From Perkinsus olseni (Eukaryota; Perkinsozoa; Perkinsida; Perkinsidae), in the NCBI GenBank assembly GCA_013115135.1, contig JABANP010000215.1, positions 1 through 64,000 of the forward strand: a DNA stretch of 64,000 bases, written 5' to 3'. The notes beneath the pieces were generated by a model. It saw only the letters and a program-made list of their open reading frames with translations. It did no database searches and had not been told where the DNA came from. Position 1 is the first letter of the stretch. Each line of letters starts with the position of its first letter. Positions 1 through 10,263 of this stretch are shown here, one piece after another. Made by a program: the position numbers and the translations under genes.

Positions 1-216
1 GGCGTTGAGGAGATGCAAGATAGCAAGAGTTTATGATTCTACTGTCGTGATGTCTCAGTCTCGCAGTTCCTTGTATCTCGACCGTATAGCACTTGTCATT
101 TGCTTTATCGTAGGGTTCTTTGTTACCCTGTGATGAGTACGACATCGTCTGTATCCGAGGCGGCGTTGGGTGAAGTCAGGGGCTCGGCGGATAGGGATTA
201 GGGAACCACCGTTACA
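1..216 (+). repeat. Left LTR (5' edge cut by the window start)
   Basis: This stretch matches 7182-7396 over nearly its whole length, including GGCGTTGAGGAGATGCAAGA at its start and GGGAACCACCGTTACA at its end. The right copy contains a short ATGATGATCGATG expansion and other small differences. The likely full LTR runs TG...CA, as judged from the right copy. The promoter and polyadenylation signals that an LTR should hold could not be picked out. Confidence 0.85.
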
Positions 217-218
217 AC

Positions 219-240
219 TGGCGATCTCGGTGGGTTCGGC
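219..240 (+). other. Putative tRNA primer binding site
   Basis: The bases just inside the left LTR start TGGCGATCTCGGTGGGTTCG. The reverse complement ends in CCA and carries a CCGAACCC stretch like the 3' half of a tRNA T-arm. This is the expected place and form of a minus-strand primer binding site in an LTR element. The donor tRNA was not identified. Confidence 0.5.
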
Positions 241-991
241 TATTGCCAAGGCTTGCCGAACGCCCAATCTACCGACCTCGGCCTGAGTGATCTCGAAGAG
301 ATTTTACAGGAGAGCTCTTGGTGGGATGGATGGACCGGAAGAGAGGGCATCTCGAGGACAGGATAAAGCAAATTAATTGATGAGGGACTTTGGGAGCAGG
401 ACATCGACATCAGCGACGCCGTAGGAGAGTTGGATGCCTGCCAGAAGATCCAGGAAAGGGTCCGAGATCTGAAGACTTATTTAACCTCGGTTGTCCGTTC
501 GCGGATCAGGGGCGACCCGAAATGAGCGGGCGGAGAGGAAGCGTCTTAGAACAGTTCTCTGGACGGATCAATACTCGGTGTTTGCGGTTAGCATGCCATC
601 GAGCTTCTTGGATCGATATGTAGCTGCCCTAGTTATCCGTTCTCGAGAGTGTGCCGCTCGGGAAGAGGCGCAAGACCGAGACGTCGCCCTGCGTTGCGGC
701 GACTCCCCGGATCGTTGTCGAGTCGGCGGCGCCAGCCAGGCCCGCAGGTCTCGCATCCGGCACCCCAGGCTCCCTTCACCGTCACATTGGCGCCATCCAA
801 TTCAACGAAGGGAATTTCGCCAGCGACCACTGCTGGTGATGGGCCTCCATTGACGGAGAACGCGCTCGAGAAGATCCGTAAAGCTGTGGCCAGTGCGAAG
901 GCTCCTCCGAATGGCCCCGCATAAGGGTGGGGGGCGTCGAGACTCTTGGCGCATTTAAGGCCTTTTATAGCGACATCGCGGAGACTCGAGG

Positions 992-1831
992 GTGGACGGC
1001 CATCCCACGAGTTCTACTGGCTGCACTTGCACGGATGAGAGGCTGTGGATGCAGATTAAGAAGGCACGAGGGAGATTACTCGAGAACCCCTTGAGCGGGG
1101 ACTCGTATCGAGTAGCAGTATCATTCGTATGGAATAGTCTTGATCGCCGATTTGGACGGTCGAGAGAATTAGAACAGTTGCAACATGAATACTTACAAAT
1201 GGCACAGCGACCTTCTGAACAAACTCTGGCTTATCTCGGGAGAGTGGGTGACTTCAAGTCTCGCTGTGAGACAGCAGGGATCGTTCAGAAGGATGAGTAT
1301 TGGATCACTCCCTGGCGAGAGCGGGGGCTGAGAGATGCATTGACGAAGCGCCTTTCGTACATTACGGTACCGAATCCGCTATCGTCGAGATGCAGTGGAA
1401 GACAGCGCAGCATTGACCGAGTGGGAAGAGTGGATCATCTCTATGGAGCAATTTGCCGGCATGCCGGTGACGGGCAGCACGGAAGTTTGTGCGGCGGGGG
1501 CACGGGAGCAGTTCGGAAGGGCAATCTCGTTCGCAGTTCCGGGGAAAGTGTTTTTGCGTGCCAAAAGCCGGGACACAAACGTGCGGATTGCCATGGCGCA
1601 AGAAAGGGTGCCGCGAGCACCACCCAGCCACCCACACCTCCCAAGGGGCGGCAGCTGGAGATGAAACCCAATCGGGCAGCGGCATCGCCAGAAGGGCAGG
1701 AAGCCAGGTGTAGCCCTGGAGGTCACCAGTCCGCGGAAGGACCTAGGTCCGGTGAGCAGTCGGACGAGGGGCAAGATGACTGTCAAGACCTCGACGTTCG
1801 CTGTGGAGGCGGTGGCCTGCCTGTCTGCTGA
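992..1831 (+). pseudogene. Retrotransposon gag (decayed), zinc-knuckle nucleocapsid
   Basis: An open frame of 279 codons has a capsid-like part (about residues 20-130, including an EQLQHEYLQMAQ helix-like stretch) and then a CCHC knuckle remnant, ACQKPGHKRADCH, near 1555-1600. The first cysteine of the knuckle is out of frame because of a one-base slip in the GTGTTTTT run. Gag normally forms the particle and binds element RNA. The frame shifts again around 1370-1490, where segments in other frames look more coding. It precedes the protease directly, as in gypsy elements. Not functional as it stands. Confidence 0.65.
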
Positions 1832-1876
1832 TCTGGGTGCCGCGGGGCAGGGGGCGGCTCTTCGACGTCGCTGGCG

Positions 1877-2222
1877 TTGGGGGAGGAGGACTCTATGCCA
1901 TCACTGTCGGTCAAGTTCGGCGAAATCACCTGTGAAGCTCTGCTGGACACGGGTTCTCGCGTCTCGCTGATTGATCTTCCTCTCGCTCGGGAAGCTCACG
2001 CAGGACGGGCTCGCAGTCAGGGACCCCGACTCGGGGTCGATAACAGGAGTGCAAATTAAGGTTAGGTACGCCGACAATCGCGAGGAGCTCGTTATCGGCG
2101 AGGTGGTCGTCGCGGCTGAGATCAACGGGGCGCAGGCTTATCTCCCGTGTTTGATCGTTCGTTCCCTCAGGAGGATGATTGTTGGTCGACGAGGACTCAG
2201 TCTTCTGGGGGGCCGGAGTTGA
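1877..2222 (+). pseudogene. Retropepsin-type aspartic protease of the LTR element (broken)
   Basis: The segment contains ALLDTGSRVSLID, with the catalytic DTG at 1946-1954, preceded by a beta-strand-like VKFGEITCEA. The second half continues in another frame from about 1971 (GVQIKVRYADNREELVIGEV), ending in a hydrophobic IVRSLRRMIVGRRGLSLL stretch that resembles the protease flap/ILG-like end. A frameshift near 1965-1990 divides it. In intact elements this enzyme cuts the Gag-Pol polyprotein. Confidence 0.65.
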
Positions 2223-3990
2223 CATTCGCCCAGTCTCCTCAGGCTGAACGTGATCACCTCAGGAAGGTCTTTCACGAGGGCAAAGGGTATAAAGCCTTCC
2301 GACGGTCCCAGAAATCACCCCAGTTCCCGACACCGAGCCCGGACTGTGCTTCGATCTCGATTGAGTGCTGCCACACGAACGGCGAGCTCTACGTCAAGAT
2401 GACCCGGAAGCCGAGGTCCGGCGGGGGTCAAGGGAATAAGTTCGAGGGCGCAGATGTCGTGATGTGCTCGAGAGAGAAGAGTGGAAGCTGTGCTGAAGGC
2501 CGCGGAAAGCCATCATGCGAAGGCCGCGGAGAACAGTAGCAGCTGAAGGCCGCAAGGGACTGTCGCGCGCGCGGACCCGGAGGCCGAGAAGGAAATCGCC
2601 CTTAGCGCGAGCTTCTGGACGGCGTGGTCGGCATAGGCGGACTTAAAGTTGCTGACGGGTACGAGGCTTAAGCTCGTGGGAGGCCCCTGGTAGCGGAGAC
2701 TGGGATGATGAGCTGCAGCAATACAGGTTCAGTGGCGTCGTGGAAGTTGAAGCCGGCCGAGACACCGACGGGACGGACGTGGAATAGTAGCCGTTTTGAT
2801 AGAGCGAGCTCTCGCCAGCAGAGCGCGCGGAGTTCCAGGAGCACTGCGACTTCTATCTCAGAAATCCACTAGACGCTGGGGTTGGGAGAACGACTCCTTA
2901 GACAAAGGTACAGTCCAGTCAACGGATGAACAAGCTCCTAAAGGACCCGTGTTCACGGTGCCCTGTAGCCTTCGAGGCTGACACGTCTCTGTCCCACTGG
3001 CGCAACGCAATCCCACGCACTAAGCGCACAAGCTGGGTAGCACACAGGTGTCACACAGTTGGCTTCACCCCGAACGGGGACGAGCTGATCTGGCGATTTC
3101 ACGCCGCGTGGCTCGTGTCGTCCGACGACGGTCCCCGTCAGCGATGCTTGCGTTGACTCAGCGTAAAGCCACTGGCGAACCATTGAATCGTCAGAGGTGC
3201 CGAGAGCATCACCTGCCGGCGGCAGTTGTTGCCCAGACTCCCCATCCGCGCAACGGTCTTGAGGAAGACCGTATACACGGAGTGGGACAAAACCCTGGAT
3301 TCCCACTAGGGCGAACCACCTTCATCAAGACAGTTCTGAGTACCCATACACCCCGCAGCAACACTGTTTCTGCATGGGGTAACAGCAGTCCGACAGCGCT
3401 GAGCGCGGCAGGACGCCACAAAGGGCGAGGGGAGGATAAGTCGCCGAGTTGAGCCACTCGCTGACCTGAACCTCGAAACCGTGCTGGTCTTGAAGAGACC
3501 AGACACGGGAATGGGCTGAGCCACAGCTGACCGCTGCCCACCTCCCTCATTCGTGATGGAAGACTCTCCATCAAAAGCCGTAGCTCCCAGCACCCAGCCA
3601 GCCGAGGCTAGTGGCTATAAAGAGTCCCGCGGGACCTCGGGGGAACCGCAACGGTTCAACCGTCATGCTTCTACACCATGACCTGGTCCACGACCCCATG
3701 GGCCTCGGCACAGCTTTTGGTATCGGTGTGACATCAAGAGAAAAAAAGGAGTTCGCGATACGCTATACGGTGTCCCTAGACTCCGGAAGTCATCGCGTGT
3801 ACCACGAGCACGCGTACACTCGTTGTGTCGCACGCGTATCTCTGTCTCCCTCGCGCGTGTGTCCCACTGTTGTTAGGGAACCCTACGCTCCGACGATTTC
3901 CCCTCAAAGAAAACCCTGGCTCGTTTTTCTCTACGCAAGAGAAGTGGTGGGAAGTCTGTGATGGGCAAGATCTCCCCAGGGGAGAACCTG
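2223..3990 (+). other. Internal part of the LTR element with no recognised domain
   Basis: Between the protease and reverse transcriptase lie about 1.8 kb with only short open frames (none above about 135 codons) and no motif I recognise. Its place suggests the protease-RT linker and the start of pol, heavily decayed. It is GC-rich like the rest of the element. Confidence 0.5.
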
Positions 3991-4530
3991 CGCGGGCATC
4001 ATCTTTCCCGTCCGTCAAGATTCCTAGCAAAAACCACGACCATCCGGCCTGTCGTCGACCTTCGATCGACGAATGCCCAGAGCCCGCGAGTGTCGGCCGA
4101 GCAGTTGAGGTACTAGGGGATGCGGTCATGAGGCTCCGTGGAGCACTGAGGCGCTCACAGTGTGGTCCGTCAGTTCGATTTATCGAAGGCGTTCTACTGC
4201 ATATCGGTGGAGTGTAGTGGTGCGGACGGTCTGCAGACCAGTATCAAGCTTCGGATCGGAAAGACCGCTCTGGAGTGTCGGCGGCTTGCGTTCGGCCTCG
4301 CCTGTGGCCCCTCTCATTCTTACCAGCTCTCAGAGGGATTCTGCTGCTAGCAGCTTTGTCCGCCTTTCGCATCCTCCATCCGGGGGGTGGCAGAGGAGGA
4401 CATCCCGGCTACATCATGGTTATGGACGACTTCCTGCTCGTCGGCGAGGAAGAGTACGTGGAGACCTTGGAGAGCCTGCTCCTGACGGTATGGCGGTTGA
4501 CTAATTTCTGCTGCCCTCCTGAGAAGCGTT
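3990..4530 (+). pseudogene. Reverse transcriptase domain of the LTR element (broken)
   Basis: Read across frames, RT blocks appear in order: TIRPVVDLRSTNAQSP near 4042, the first catalytic Asp in VRQFDLSKAFY near 4165, RLAFGLACGPS near 4284 (equivalent of the LPFGL block), and the active-site pair as VMDDFLLVGEEE near 4415 (F/YxDD block). At least three frame changes separate them. This enzyme copies element RNA to DNA. The ordinary YxDD is VMDD here. Clearly a gypsy-type RT, not functional. Confidence 0.75.
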
Positions 4531-4889
4531 CGACTTGGGGAGATGGCGGCCCCCGAGAACGCAGTCAGGTGGCTGGGTGCCAGGTGGCTCTGGGACGGGT
4601 CTACGTCAAAGCTGTCTCTGTTGCGGCCTGCGGCCGATAAAGGGTGAGTGACGCGACCGGGTCGCGGGGCGCTTCGAAGCGCTCGATCTTCCGTCAGGCA
4701 GGAAGGTTCATCGCCGTCTCATTGGGTGTGGGAGAGGCTCTGTCCCGGGCTCACTGTGATGTGGCACGTGCTCTGGTCGGAACCGCACCGACCTGGGACT
4801 CCCCGCTCGGGGAGAAGGAGGCTCTGGAAGCGAAGAAGCACCTCGTGATGGCGAAGCTTTACTGGTCTGAGTGCTCGACGGTGGAAGAC

Positions 4890-5370
4890 ACTGCACTGGC
4901 TTTGTACTCGGAGGTTAAAACCGTCCGAGTGGAGTGCGATGCGGCCGGGTCCGGCTTCGGCTGGGTCTGGAAAACCCCGAGGGGCGATCCTGGCAGCCGA
5001 GGGTAAGGTGCAGAGCAAGAGTATGTGTATCAGCGCGTGGCATTCAGATCGTCGCGGAGTTGCACGCGTTAGCCGTGGCATTGCAGCGCCTGGACAGAAG
5101 CTCTCCATTGTTTCCCCAAGCTCGAGCGCATCCAGCTGTACACCGATAATCGAGTCGCTTTGAGGAATGTTGATCGGTGGAATCCTCCACCATGCAAGTC
5201 GGTCGAGGCGGAAGGCGATTCTGAGGCTCCGTGGTATCGTATGTGATTGTATTCACGACTTTGAGACTCGGTCGCCTCCAATACGTGTCGAGACCGCGCA
5301 TATAAGAGGACTTGATAATGGGATTGCTGATTTTGCTGTCACGGGCGCCACTTCTGACGAAATACTCCCC
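4890..5370 (+). pseudogene. RNase H domain of the LTR element (broken)
   Basis: The segment opens with VRVECDAAGSGFGWVW near 4915, the first catalytic Asp in the usual D-A-S-G-x-G context. It continues with QLYTDNRVALRNV near 5130 and ends with IRGLDNGIADF near 5310, matching the G-x-x-N-x-x-A-D block that ends gypsy RNase H domains. Stops and frame changes interrupt it. Its position right after the RT supports the call. Confidence 0.65.
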
Positions 5371-5740
5371 TATGCCCCGTCTGTGATTCCTCCGAATCCG
5401 AAAGCGTCGCAGGTTGCTGTGACGGTCGGGTGCGGGGCGGTAGACTCCCACTGCTGGCTCTTCGGTGGCTCGGCAGGTTGCCTGGCCCTCCCTCTTTTCG
5501 AGATTGGCTTCTGTCTCGGCGGGTCTTTCGGGCCTGGGGCCGGACAAGGGGGCGATGATGGGGAGGTTGCCGACAGGGCCTGCCTCTTTCGGGAGTGGAT
5601 GCTTCTCTGCCAGCACGCTGATCCGGCTTGTTCGGGTATCATCGAAGGGCGTGTGGCGGACGGTTCGTCGAGGTGCCGGGCTTGCAGTACGGCTATGAGC
5701 TGGACCCCACGGGGTTGAGTGTTCCGCCTAAAGGCCCCCA

Positions 5741-6640
5741 GGCTCTGCGGACGAGGACGGTTTGTGTGGCCCGAAGCGTCAGCTCTTGGTGCCGAAGTCG
5801 CTGTTGCCTGAGTTCGCGGTCGTCTTCCACGAGCAGTGTGGTCACGGAGGTGTCACTTCGACCTGCTCGAGTATGTTTCAGTCGATGTACGCCTGTGGTG
5901 TGCGGGCGGCGGCCAAGAAAGCTGTCCGCGGCTGCCTCGAGTGTGCCCTTACGAGGGACTTTTGCCAGCGAGCTCAGGTCCGGATGGGGGCGGTGAAGAT
6001 GCCCAGTAGGGTCTTCCAGGTGGTCGGGGTCGACCTTTTCGGTCCTTTGAGGAGGCCGCAAGACCGCCGGCAGAAGCAGTCCCAGCAGTCTTCTTCTCTC
6101 GGGGAGCTCGATCCAGAGAAGGCTCACATACTAACAGTGACGGATAGGCTGAGTGGCCCATACCTTTTTAGGGTGATTCCGAATGCTCGGAGCTCTACTA
6201 TCAGTATGGAGCTGGAGCTGATATTCTGGGAAGTGGGGCCTTTCCGTCTGAGGCTGTGGAGTGATTGTGGAGCCAATCTAGTGAAGAGCTCCGCTGTGAG
6301 TAGTATGTGTTTGGCTTTGGGTATCGTTCATCGGAGCTTACCCCATTTACCCCGTCTTGTGGGGGTACTGGGAACAGCGTCATCGGGAGCTGGGTAGTAC
6401 CCTGCGGAGTGTACTCTGTTCGCACCCGAATGTATCCTGGAAGCTGGTGACGGCGATGGCGCAGCTGAGGGTGAACTCCAGCTCTCATAAATTAATCTAT
6501 GGTTATGAACCATCTCTCCCGATAGGCGGAGCGATCGAGGCGCTGAGTCTGGGTCGTGGTGGTCTACCGGTATCTTTCCCTCCCTTATGTCGTGAGGGAT
6601 GCCGAGGCGGAGGCTCGTGTACGTGCGCGTGCACGGGATG
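5741..6640 (+). pseudogene. Integrase of the LTR element: zinc-binding and catalytic core (frameshifted)
   Basis: The main frame (5762-6397) has an HHCC zinc domain (FHEQCGHGG then CLECA) followed by the DDE core: VGVDLFGPL (first Asp) near 6025 and LWSDCGANLV (second Asp) near 6255. The Glu-bearing helix WEQRHRELGSTLRS lies in another frame from about 6368, after a frameshift near 6340-6390. Integrase joins the cDNA ends to host DNA. One clear break separates the two halves of the active site. Confidence 0.78.
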
Positions 6641-7170
6641 AGCAATTAATTCTCTTTGAGGAGCATTGGCTGCAGCAGAAGCAGCGATCCGCCGAGGCGT
6701 TCGCTAAGAAGCTAGGGGCCTCGTGGTACTCGTCTGCGGCCGGGCGACTATGCGGTCATCTACCATGCGAAGATGGGGCCTAAGCTTGGTACTAAAGCGA
6801 GTGGCCCGTATAGAGTTCTGAAGGAGGTCGGTCAGCAATGTTATGAACTAGCTGTCGATTCTGATCCGTCGAGAACCTCGGTGATTCATGGTTCTCGTCT
6901 ATGCAAATTCTACGGTGATCCTTCGGCGACAATTCCCGATATTGACGACGAGGTATCTGCTGAAGACACCCAGTATTGGGACTCCCAGTCTGGGAGTCTT
7001 GCCGATGTCCCCTGTGCGGTGACGTCCGTGAAGCTAGTAGGATGATTGGCTGCGATCTTTGCCACAGGTGGTTTCACACTGCCTGCGCTCAAGTCACTGA
7101 CGATGATCTTGAAGCGGCGGAATGGTTTTGCCCTCGATGTGACGAGAGCAAAAAGGGGGCGAAGATGTGA
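6640..7170 (+). pseudogene. Integrase C-terminal region ending in a PHD finger
   Basis: From 6773 the frame reads a GPYRVLKEVGQQCYEL block typical of the GPY/F part of gypsy integrases, then an acidic linker. After a one-base frame change near 6985-7010 follows a C4HC3 zinc finger: CPLCGD, GCDLCHRWFH, AC and WFCPRC, spacing as in PHD fingers, with the aromatic W before F-H-x2-C that is typical of PHD fingers. It ends at 7170, at the right LTR. PHD fingers read histone H3 tails, so this one may have steered integration (inference). Many gypsy integrases carry a chromodomain here instead. Confidence 0.8.
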
Positions 7171-7396
7171 TGATCGGTGCTGGCGTTGAGGAGATGCAAG
7201 ATAGCAAGAGATGATGATCGATGATGATTCTACTGTCTCGACTCGTGGTCTTTGTATCTCATCCGTATTGCACTTATCATTGCTTTATCGTAGGGGTTCT
7301 TTGTTACCCTGCGATGAGTACGACATCGTCTGTATCCGAGGCGGCGTTGGGTGAAGTCAGGGGCTCGGCGGATAGGGATTGGGAACCACCGTTACA
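7168..7396 (+). repeat. Right LTR
   Basis: This is the near-complete partner of the left LTR. It begins TGATCGGTGCTGGCGTTGAG and ends GTTACA, giving TG...CA ends. The bases that follow belong to the coding region of gene G1. Confidence 0.82.
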
Positions 7397-7399
7397 ACT

Positions 7400-7970
7400 C
7401 CAATACATGCAATAAGAGCCAGGGATCATTGAGTCACAATAAGCATCACCGGATGCACATGGTGGGCCACTAACAGTCGAAGTTGATGAGCTGATTGACT
7501 TTGTGGTTGCTCTTGTAACGGTTGTAGATCTAACAGTAGTCGTGGCGCCCGAGGAAGTTGTTGTTGATCTCGTAGTCGAGGTAGAAATGGTTTGTCCACT
7601 ACACGAGCATTGGACGTTCGTTCCATGGCAAATGCTGGGAGACTGCCAGTGCATACAGTAGGAATGGGGTTTGATGGTATCGCAGAAAGCATCAGCGACG
7701 ATACAGTTCCCACTCCCAGTGGTCGTTGTTGTACTGGTCGTTGTTGTACTGGTCGTAGTCGTGGTAGGGGTAGTGCTAGTCGTCGTGGTCGTAGTGCTAG
7801 TCGTCGTGGTCGTGCTAGTCGTCGTGGTCGTGCTAGTCGTCGTGGTCGTACTAGTCGTGGTAGTAGTGCTAGTCGTCGTGGTCGTGCTAGTCGTCGTAGT
7901 CGTGCTAGTCGTCGTGGTCGTGCTAGTCGTCGTGGTCGTGCTGGTCGTCGTGGTAGTGCTGGTCGTCGTG
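7400..7970 (-). pseudogene. G1, C-terminal piece: Thr/Ser repeats and Cys modules 3 and 4
   Basis: On the minus strand this encodes a Thr/Ser run (about 7720-7970), a complete six-cysteine module (7601-7705; spacing C-x6-C-x8-C-x8-C-x6-C-x-C, with the KPHSYCMHW core), a Thr/Ser linker, and a fourth module starting at 7459 (CASGDAYC) that is cut after SYCMYW by the LTR element at 7399. The intact equivalent in G2 continues for about 27 more residues to its stop. Upstream, the Thr/Ser coding continues past LINE A (9626-10012) and LINE B (15507-16696). The family is unknown to me. The pattern suggests a secreted, O-glycosylated mucin-like surface or matrix protein. Confidence 0.75.
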
Positions 7971-9625
7971 GTTGTTGTTGTTGTTGTTGATTCGGGGGAA
8001 CGGCGTGCACCGCACACTTTCGGCAGTATAGCCGTGTTTCCCCCCGCCCGAGGGCGTTCCCGAAGGAGGTTGGTGCTCACTTCGTATGCTGTCGTTCCAC
8101 CCCATAAGTTTTTCCCATTTTTTTTTTAAATAACAAAAACGAGACATAGTACAAGACATGGTACACAATGGTATTCATCATCATCAGGGCGGCTTCCAAG
8201 GCCGCGGCCGACCACAGGCACCACGAGTACCACCACGACCACGACCACGGTACCACCACGATCACCACGACCACCACCAGCGCGAAAAGTGTCCCCCCAC
8301 GAGCCCCGTAAAGAAGCGAACTAATCCGAGCTAACCCCCCCATCCCAGTTCCCGGCCCGATCGCTAGTGTTGCGGTCGATCGTGGACGAGGAGGGAGGGG
8401 GTATCTTGTAGTGCAAGTGCAAGGATTCGCTATGCGCCAAGCCGCCCCTCACAGAGAAGATAGAAGAGTGCGCACGCCGTTGGGAGAGGATGCAGATTAG
8501 TTTCAAGGGTCCGCAGGGGGCCCCAGTCACATACCGTTGCCATGGGGAGTACTTCGGGTGGTATAGCCGTAGCTGTCCCACGAGGGGACTACTCTCCGCA
8601 GGAAAGAGCGAAGAGACAGTAAATCAGACCGGCATCCGGCTAGGAGAGATTTGGCGAACCTGTAGTCGAGAGCGGTCTGCCAATCAGGGTCCACTCCACC
8701 AGGGTAGTGCGTGCCCCATATACGGAGGCGGATAGACTCAAGCCGAGGGGACGGACAGCTCAGGAAGTGTACCAGCGTCTCGCGTGCACCCTTGCAGTGT
8801 CGACACCCGGTAGGCATGCCAGGGCGCAGGTGGCCTATGAAGGACCGAGTAGGGGAATGACCCGTGATGAATTCCATTACTCGGCGCCGATCAGACATTT
8901 TCCAGTCGATGATGGTCCGAGTGATTCTCGCGAACTGGGAAGGGCCAAGTGAGAGTCCGAAGCGCCCGGCAGCTAGGTGGGGAAGCCTCTCAGACCACCT
9001 AGACTGCCTCCAGACCTTGGAGCGAACAGACGCCTTGTTTCTCGAATGACTAACCGGGAGTTCGGGTAGGGGGGCCTAGCTTGAGGGTAGACAGGTGGTC
9101 AGGACGGGGCGAGCGGCTAAACAGCCGTGCCACTACGTCCGCCGCTTCGTTACCGACCACGCCTGAGTGGCCAGGAGTCCAGTGGAAGGAGAGGGTTGTC
9201 TCCGGAGAGCGCCTGAGAAGTGTGTCAACCCTAGCCCAGAAGGTGTTCAGGGAGTATGGTACCCCTTCCGACCAGAGGCCAGAGACTGTAACACTGACAT
9301 TGAATCTACGTGTACCGCTATAGAGGGAGGGAGCCGGCGACTATGCTCGAGGAGTTCCAGGCACCAGTCAATAACTAGGAGCGCCCCACAGAGTTCGGCT
9401 TGAAATATGGTCAGCCTGTCATCCAGCCGACATCCCCTATAGCCTGTGACCTTGACTGTGCCCGACACCAAGGAGCAAGATACGGCCGCGCAAGCCACCT
9501 TGGCTGCTAGGGGAATCTTGTCGGACAAGCTCCCGTCCGTGTAGAAGTGGAGCGTTGACTGAGCGTGAGATGCGGAGATTTTCAGGGGGGTGAGGGAGAC
9601 CCGAAAGTTGGGAGGGAGGGGAGCA
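7971..9625 (-). mobile_element. LINE A: 5'-truncated non-LTR retrotransposon with (CAA)n tail
   Basis: A minus-strand element lies between two blocks of the Thr/Ser minisatellite. It keeps only the end of ORF2 (RNase H and a C-terminal zinc-like motif) and a 3' UTR of about 540 bp with an A-rich run (near 8120). Its 3' end is (CAA)6-7 at 7971-7989, fused directly to the repeat. The 5' end is truncated near 9620 (GCAGTCGGGGTAGTGCTAG junction). A target duplication is not obvious because the flank is repetitive. Confidence 0.75.
8527..9580 (-). pseudogene. LINE A ORF2 remnant: RNase H domain and C-terminal Cys-His motif
   Basis: On the minus strand LHFYTDGSLSDKIP (near 9545) is the first catalytic Asp block of RNase H. 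FQAELCGALLVI (Glu) and VHVDSMSVLQSL (Asp) follow at the usual spacing. After a break near 9247, a downstream segment (8898-8527) has FITGHSPTR and CRHCKGARETLVHFLSC, the C-x2-C...H...C motif that closes many LINE ORF2 proteins of the RNase H-bearing clades. No reverse transcriptase is left. Confidence 0.75.
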
Positions 9626-10012
9626 GTCGGGGTAGTGCTAGTCGTGGTAGTAGTGCTCGTCGTCGTGACCGTACTAGTCGTCGTGGTCGTGCTAGTCGTC
9701 GTGGTCGTGCTAGTCGTCGTGGTGGTCGTGCTAGTCGTTGTGGTGGTCGTGATAGTCGTTGTGGTGGTCGTGCTACTCGTCGTTGTGGTAGTGCTGGTCG
9801 TCGTGGTAGTAGTGCTGGTCGTCGTGGTAGTAGTGCTGGTCGTCGTGGTAGTAGTGCTAGTCGTGGTAGTAGTGCTCGTCGTCGTGGTCGTACTAGTCCT
9901 CGTGGTCGTACTAGTCGTTGTGGTCGTGCTAGTCGTACTAGGCGTTGTGGTCGTGCTAGTCGTCGTGGTCGTCCTAGTCGTGGTGGTGGTCGTACTAGTC
10001 GTCGTGGTAGTG
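9626..10012 (-). repeat. G1 coding minisatellite block between LINE A and LINE B
   Basis: About 390 bp of GTCGTCGTGGTCGTGCTA-like units (plus strand) encode Thr/Ser runs on the minus strand. The block joins the 7.7-7.97 kb and 15.5-16.1 kb blocks as one interrupted coding array of G1. It ends in CGTCGTGGTAGTG, the left copy of the LINE B target duplication. Confidence 0.7.
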
Positions 10013-10263
10013 TGTGTGTGTGTGTGTGTAAGCTTTTCCCGTCAACCCAGTCGGGTTTTCTACGGGATTTGTCGCCAAAAATAAAAAGAAAAGAAAACAA
10101 ATAGAAAAGAAGGTCGGCTATCTCAGGATATACAGCAGAATGGTACACGGTGGTCGCGAGAGAGAATGGTAACAGAGCAATTGTAACAGTTAATGGTATA
10201 TGTATACATACGATTGCTTTTTTTTTCTTTTTTTTTCTTTTCAAAATGAAGACCACGAGTAAG

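Larger units (their letters stand above)
1..7399 (+). mobile_element. Decayed Ty3/gypsy-type LTR retrotransposon
   Basis: Two similar terminal sequences (1-216 and about 7168-7396) flank, in order on the plus strand, gag with a zinc knuckle, an aspartic protease (DTG), reverse transcriptase, RNase H and integrase. That order (PR-RT-RH-IN) is the Ty3/gypsy order. Every coding part is split by frameshifts or stops, so this is a non-autonomous relic. The window begins about 14 bases inside the left LTR, so the left target flank is not visible. The right end falls inside a Cys module of gene G1: bases from 7400 onward match the equivalent part of gene G2 near 24345. The LTRs differ by small indels and substitutions, so the insertion is not very recent. 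Confidence 0.88.
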
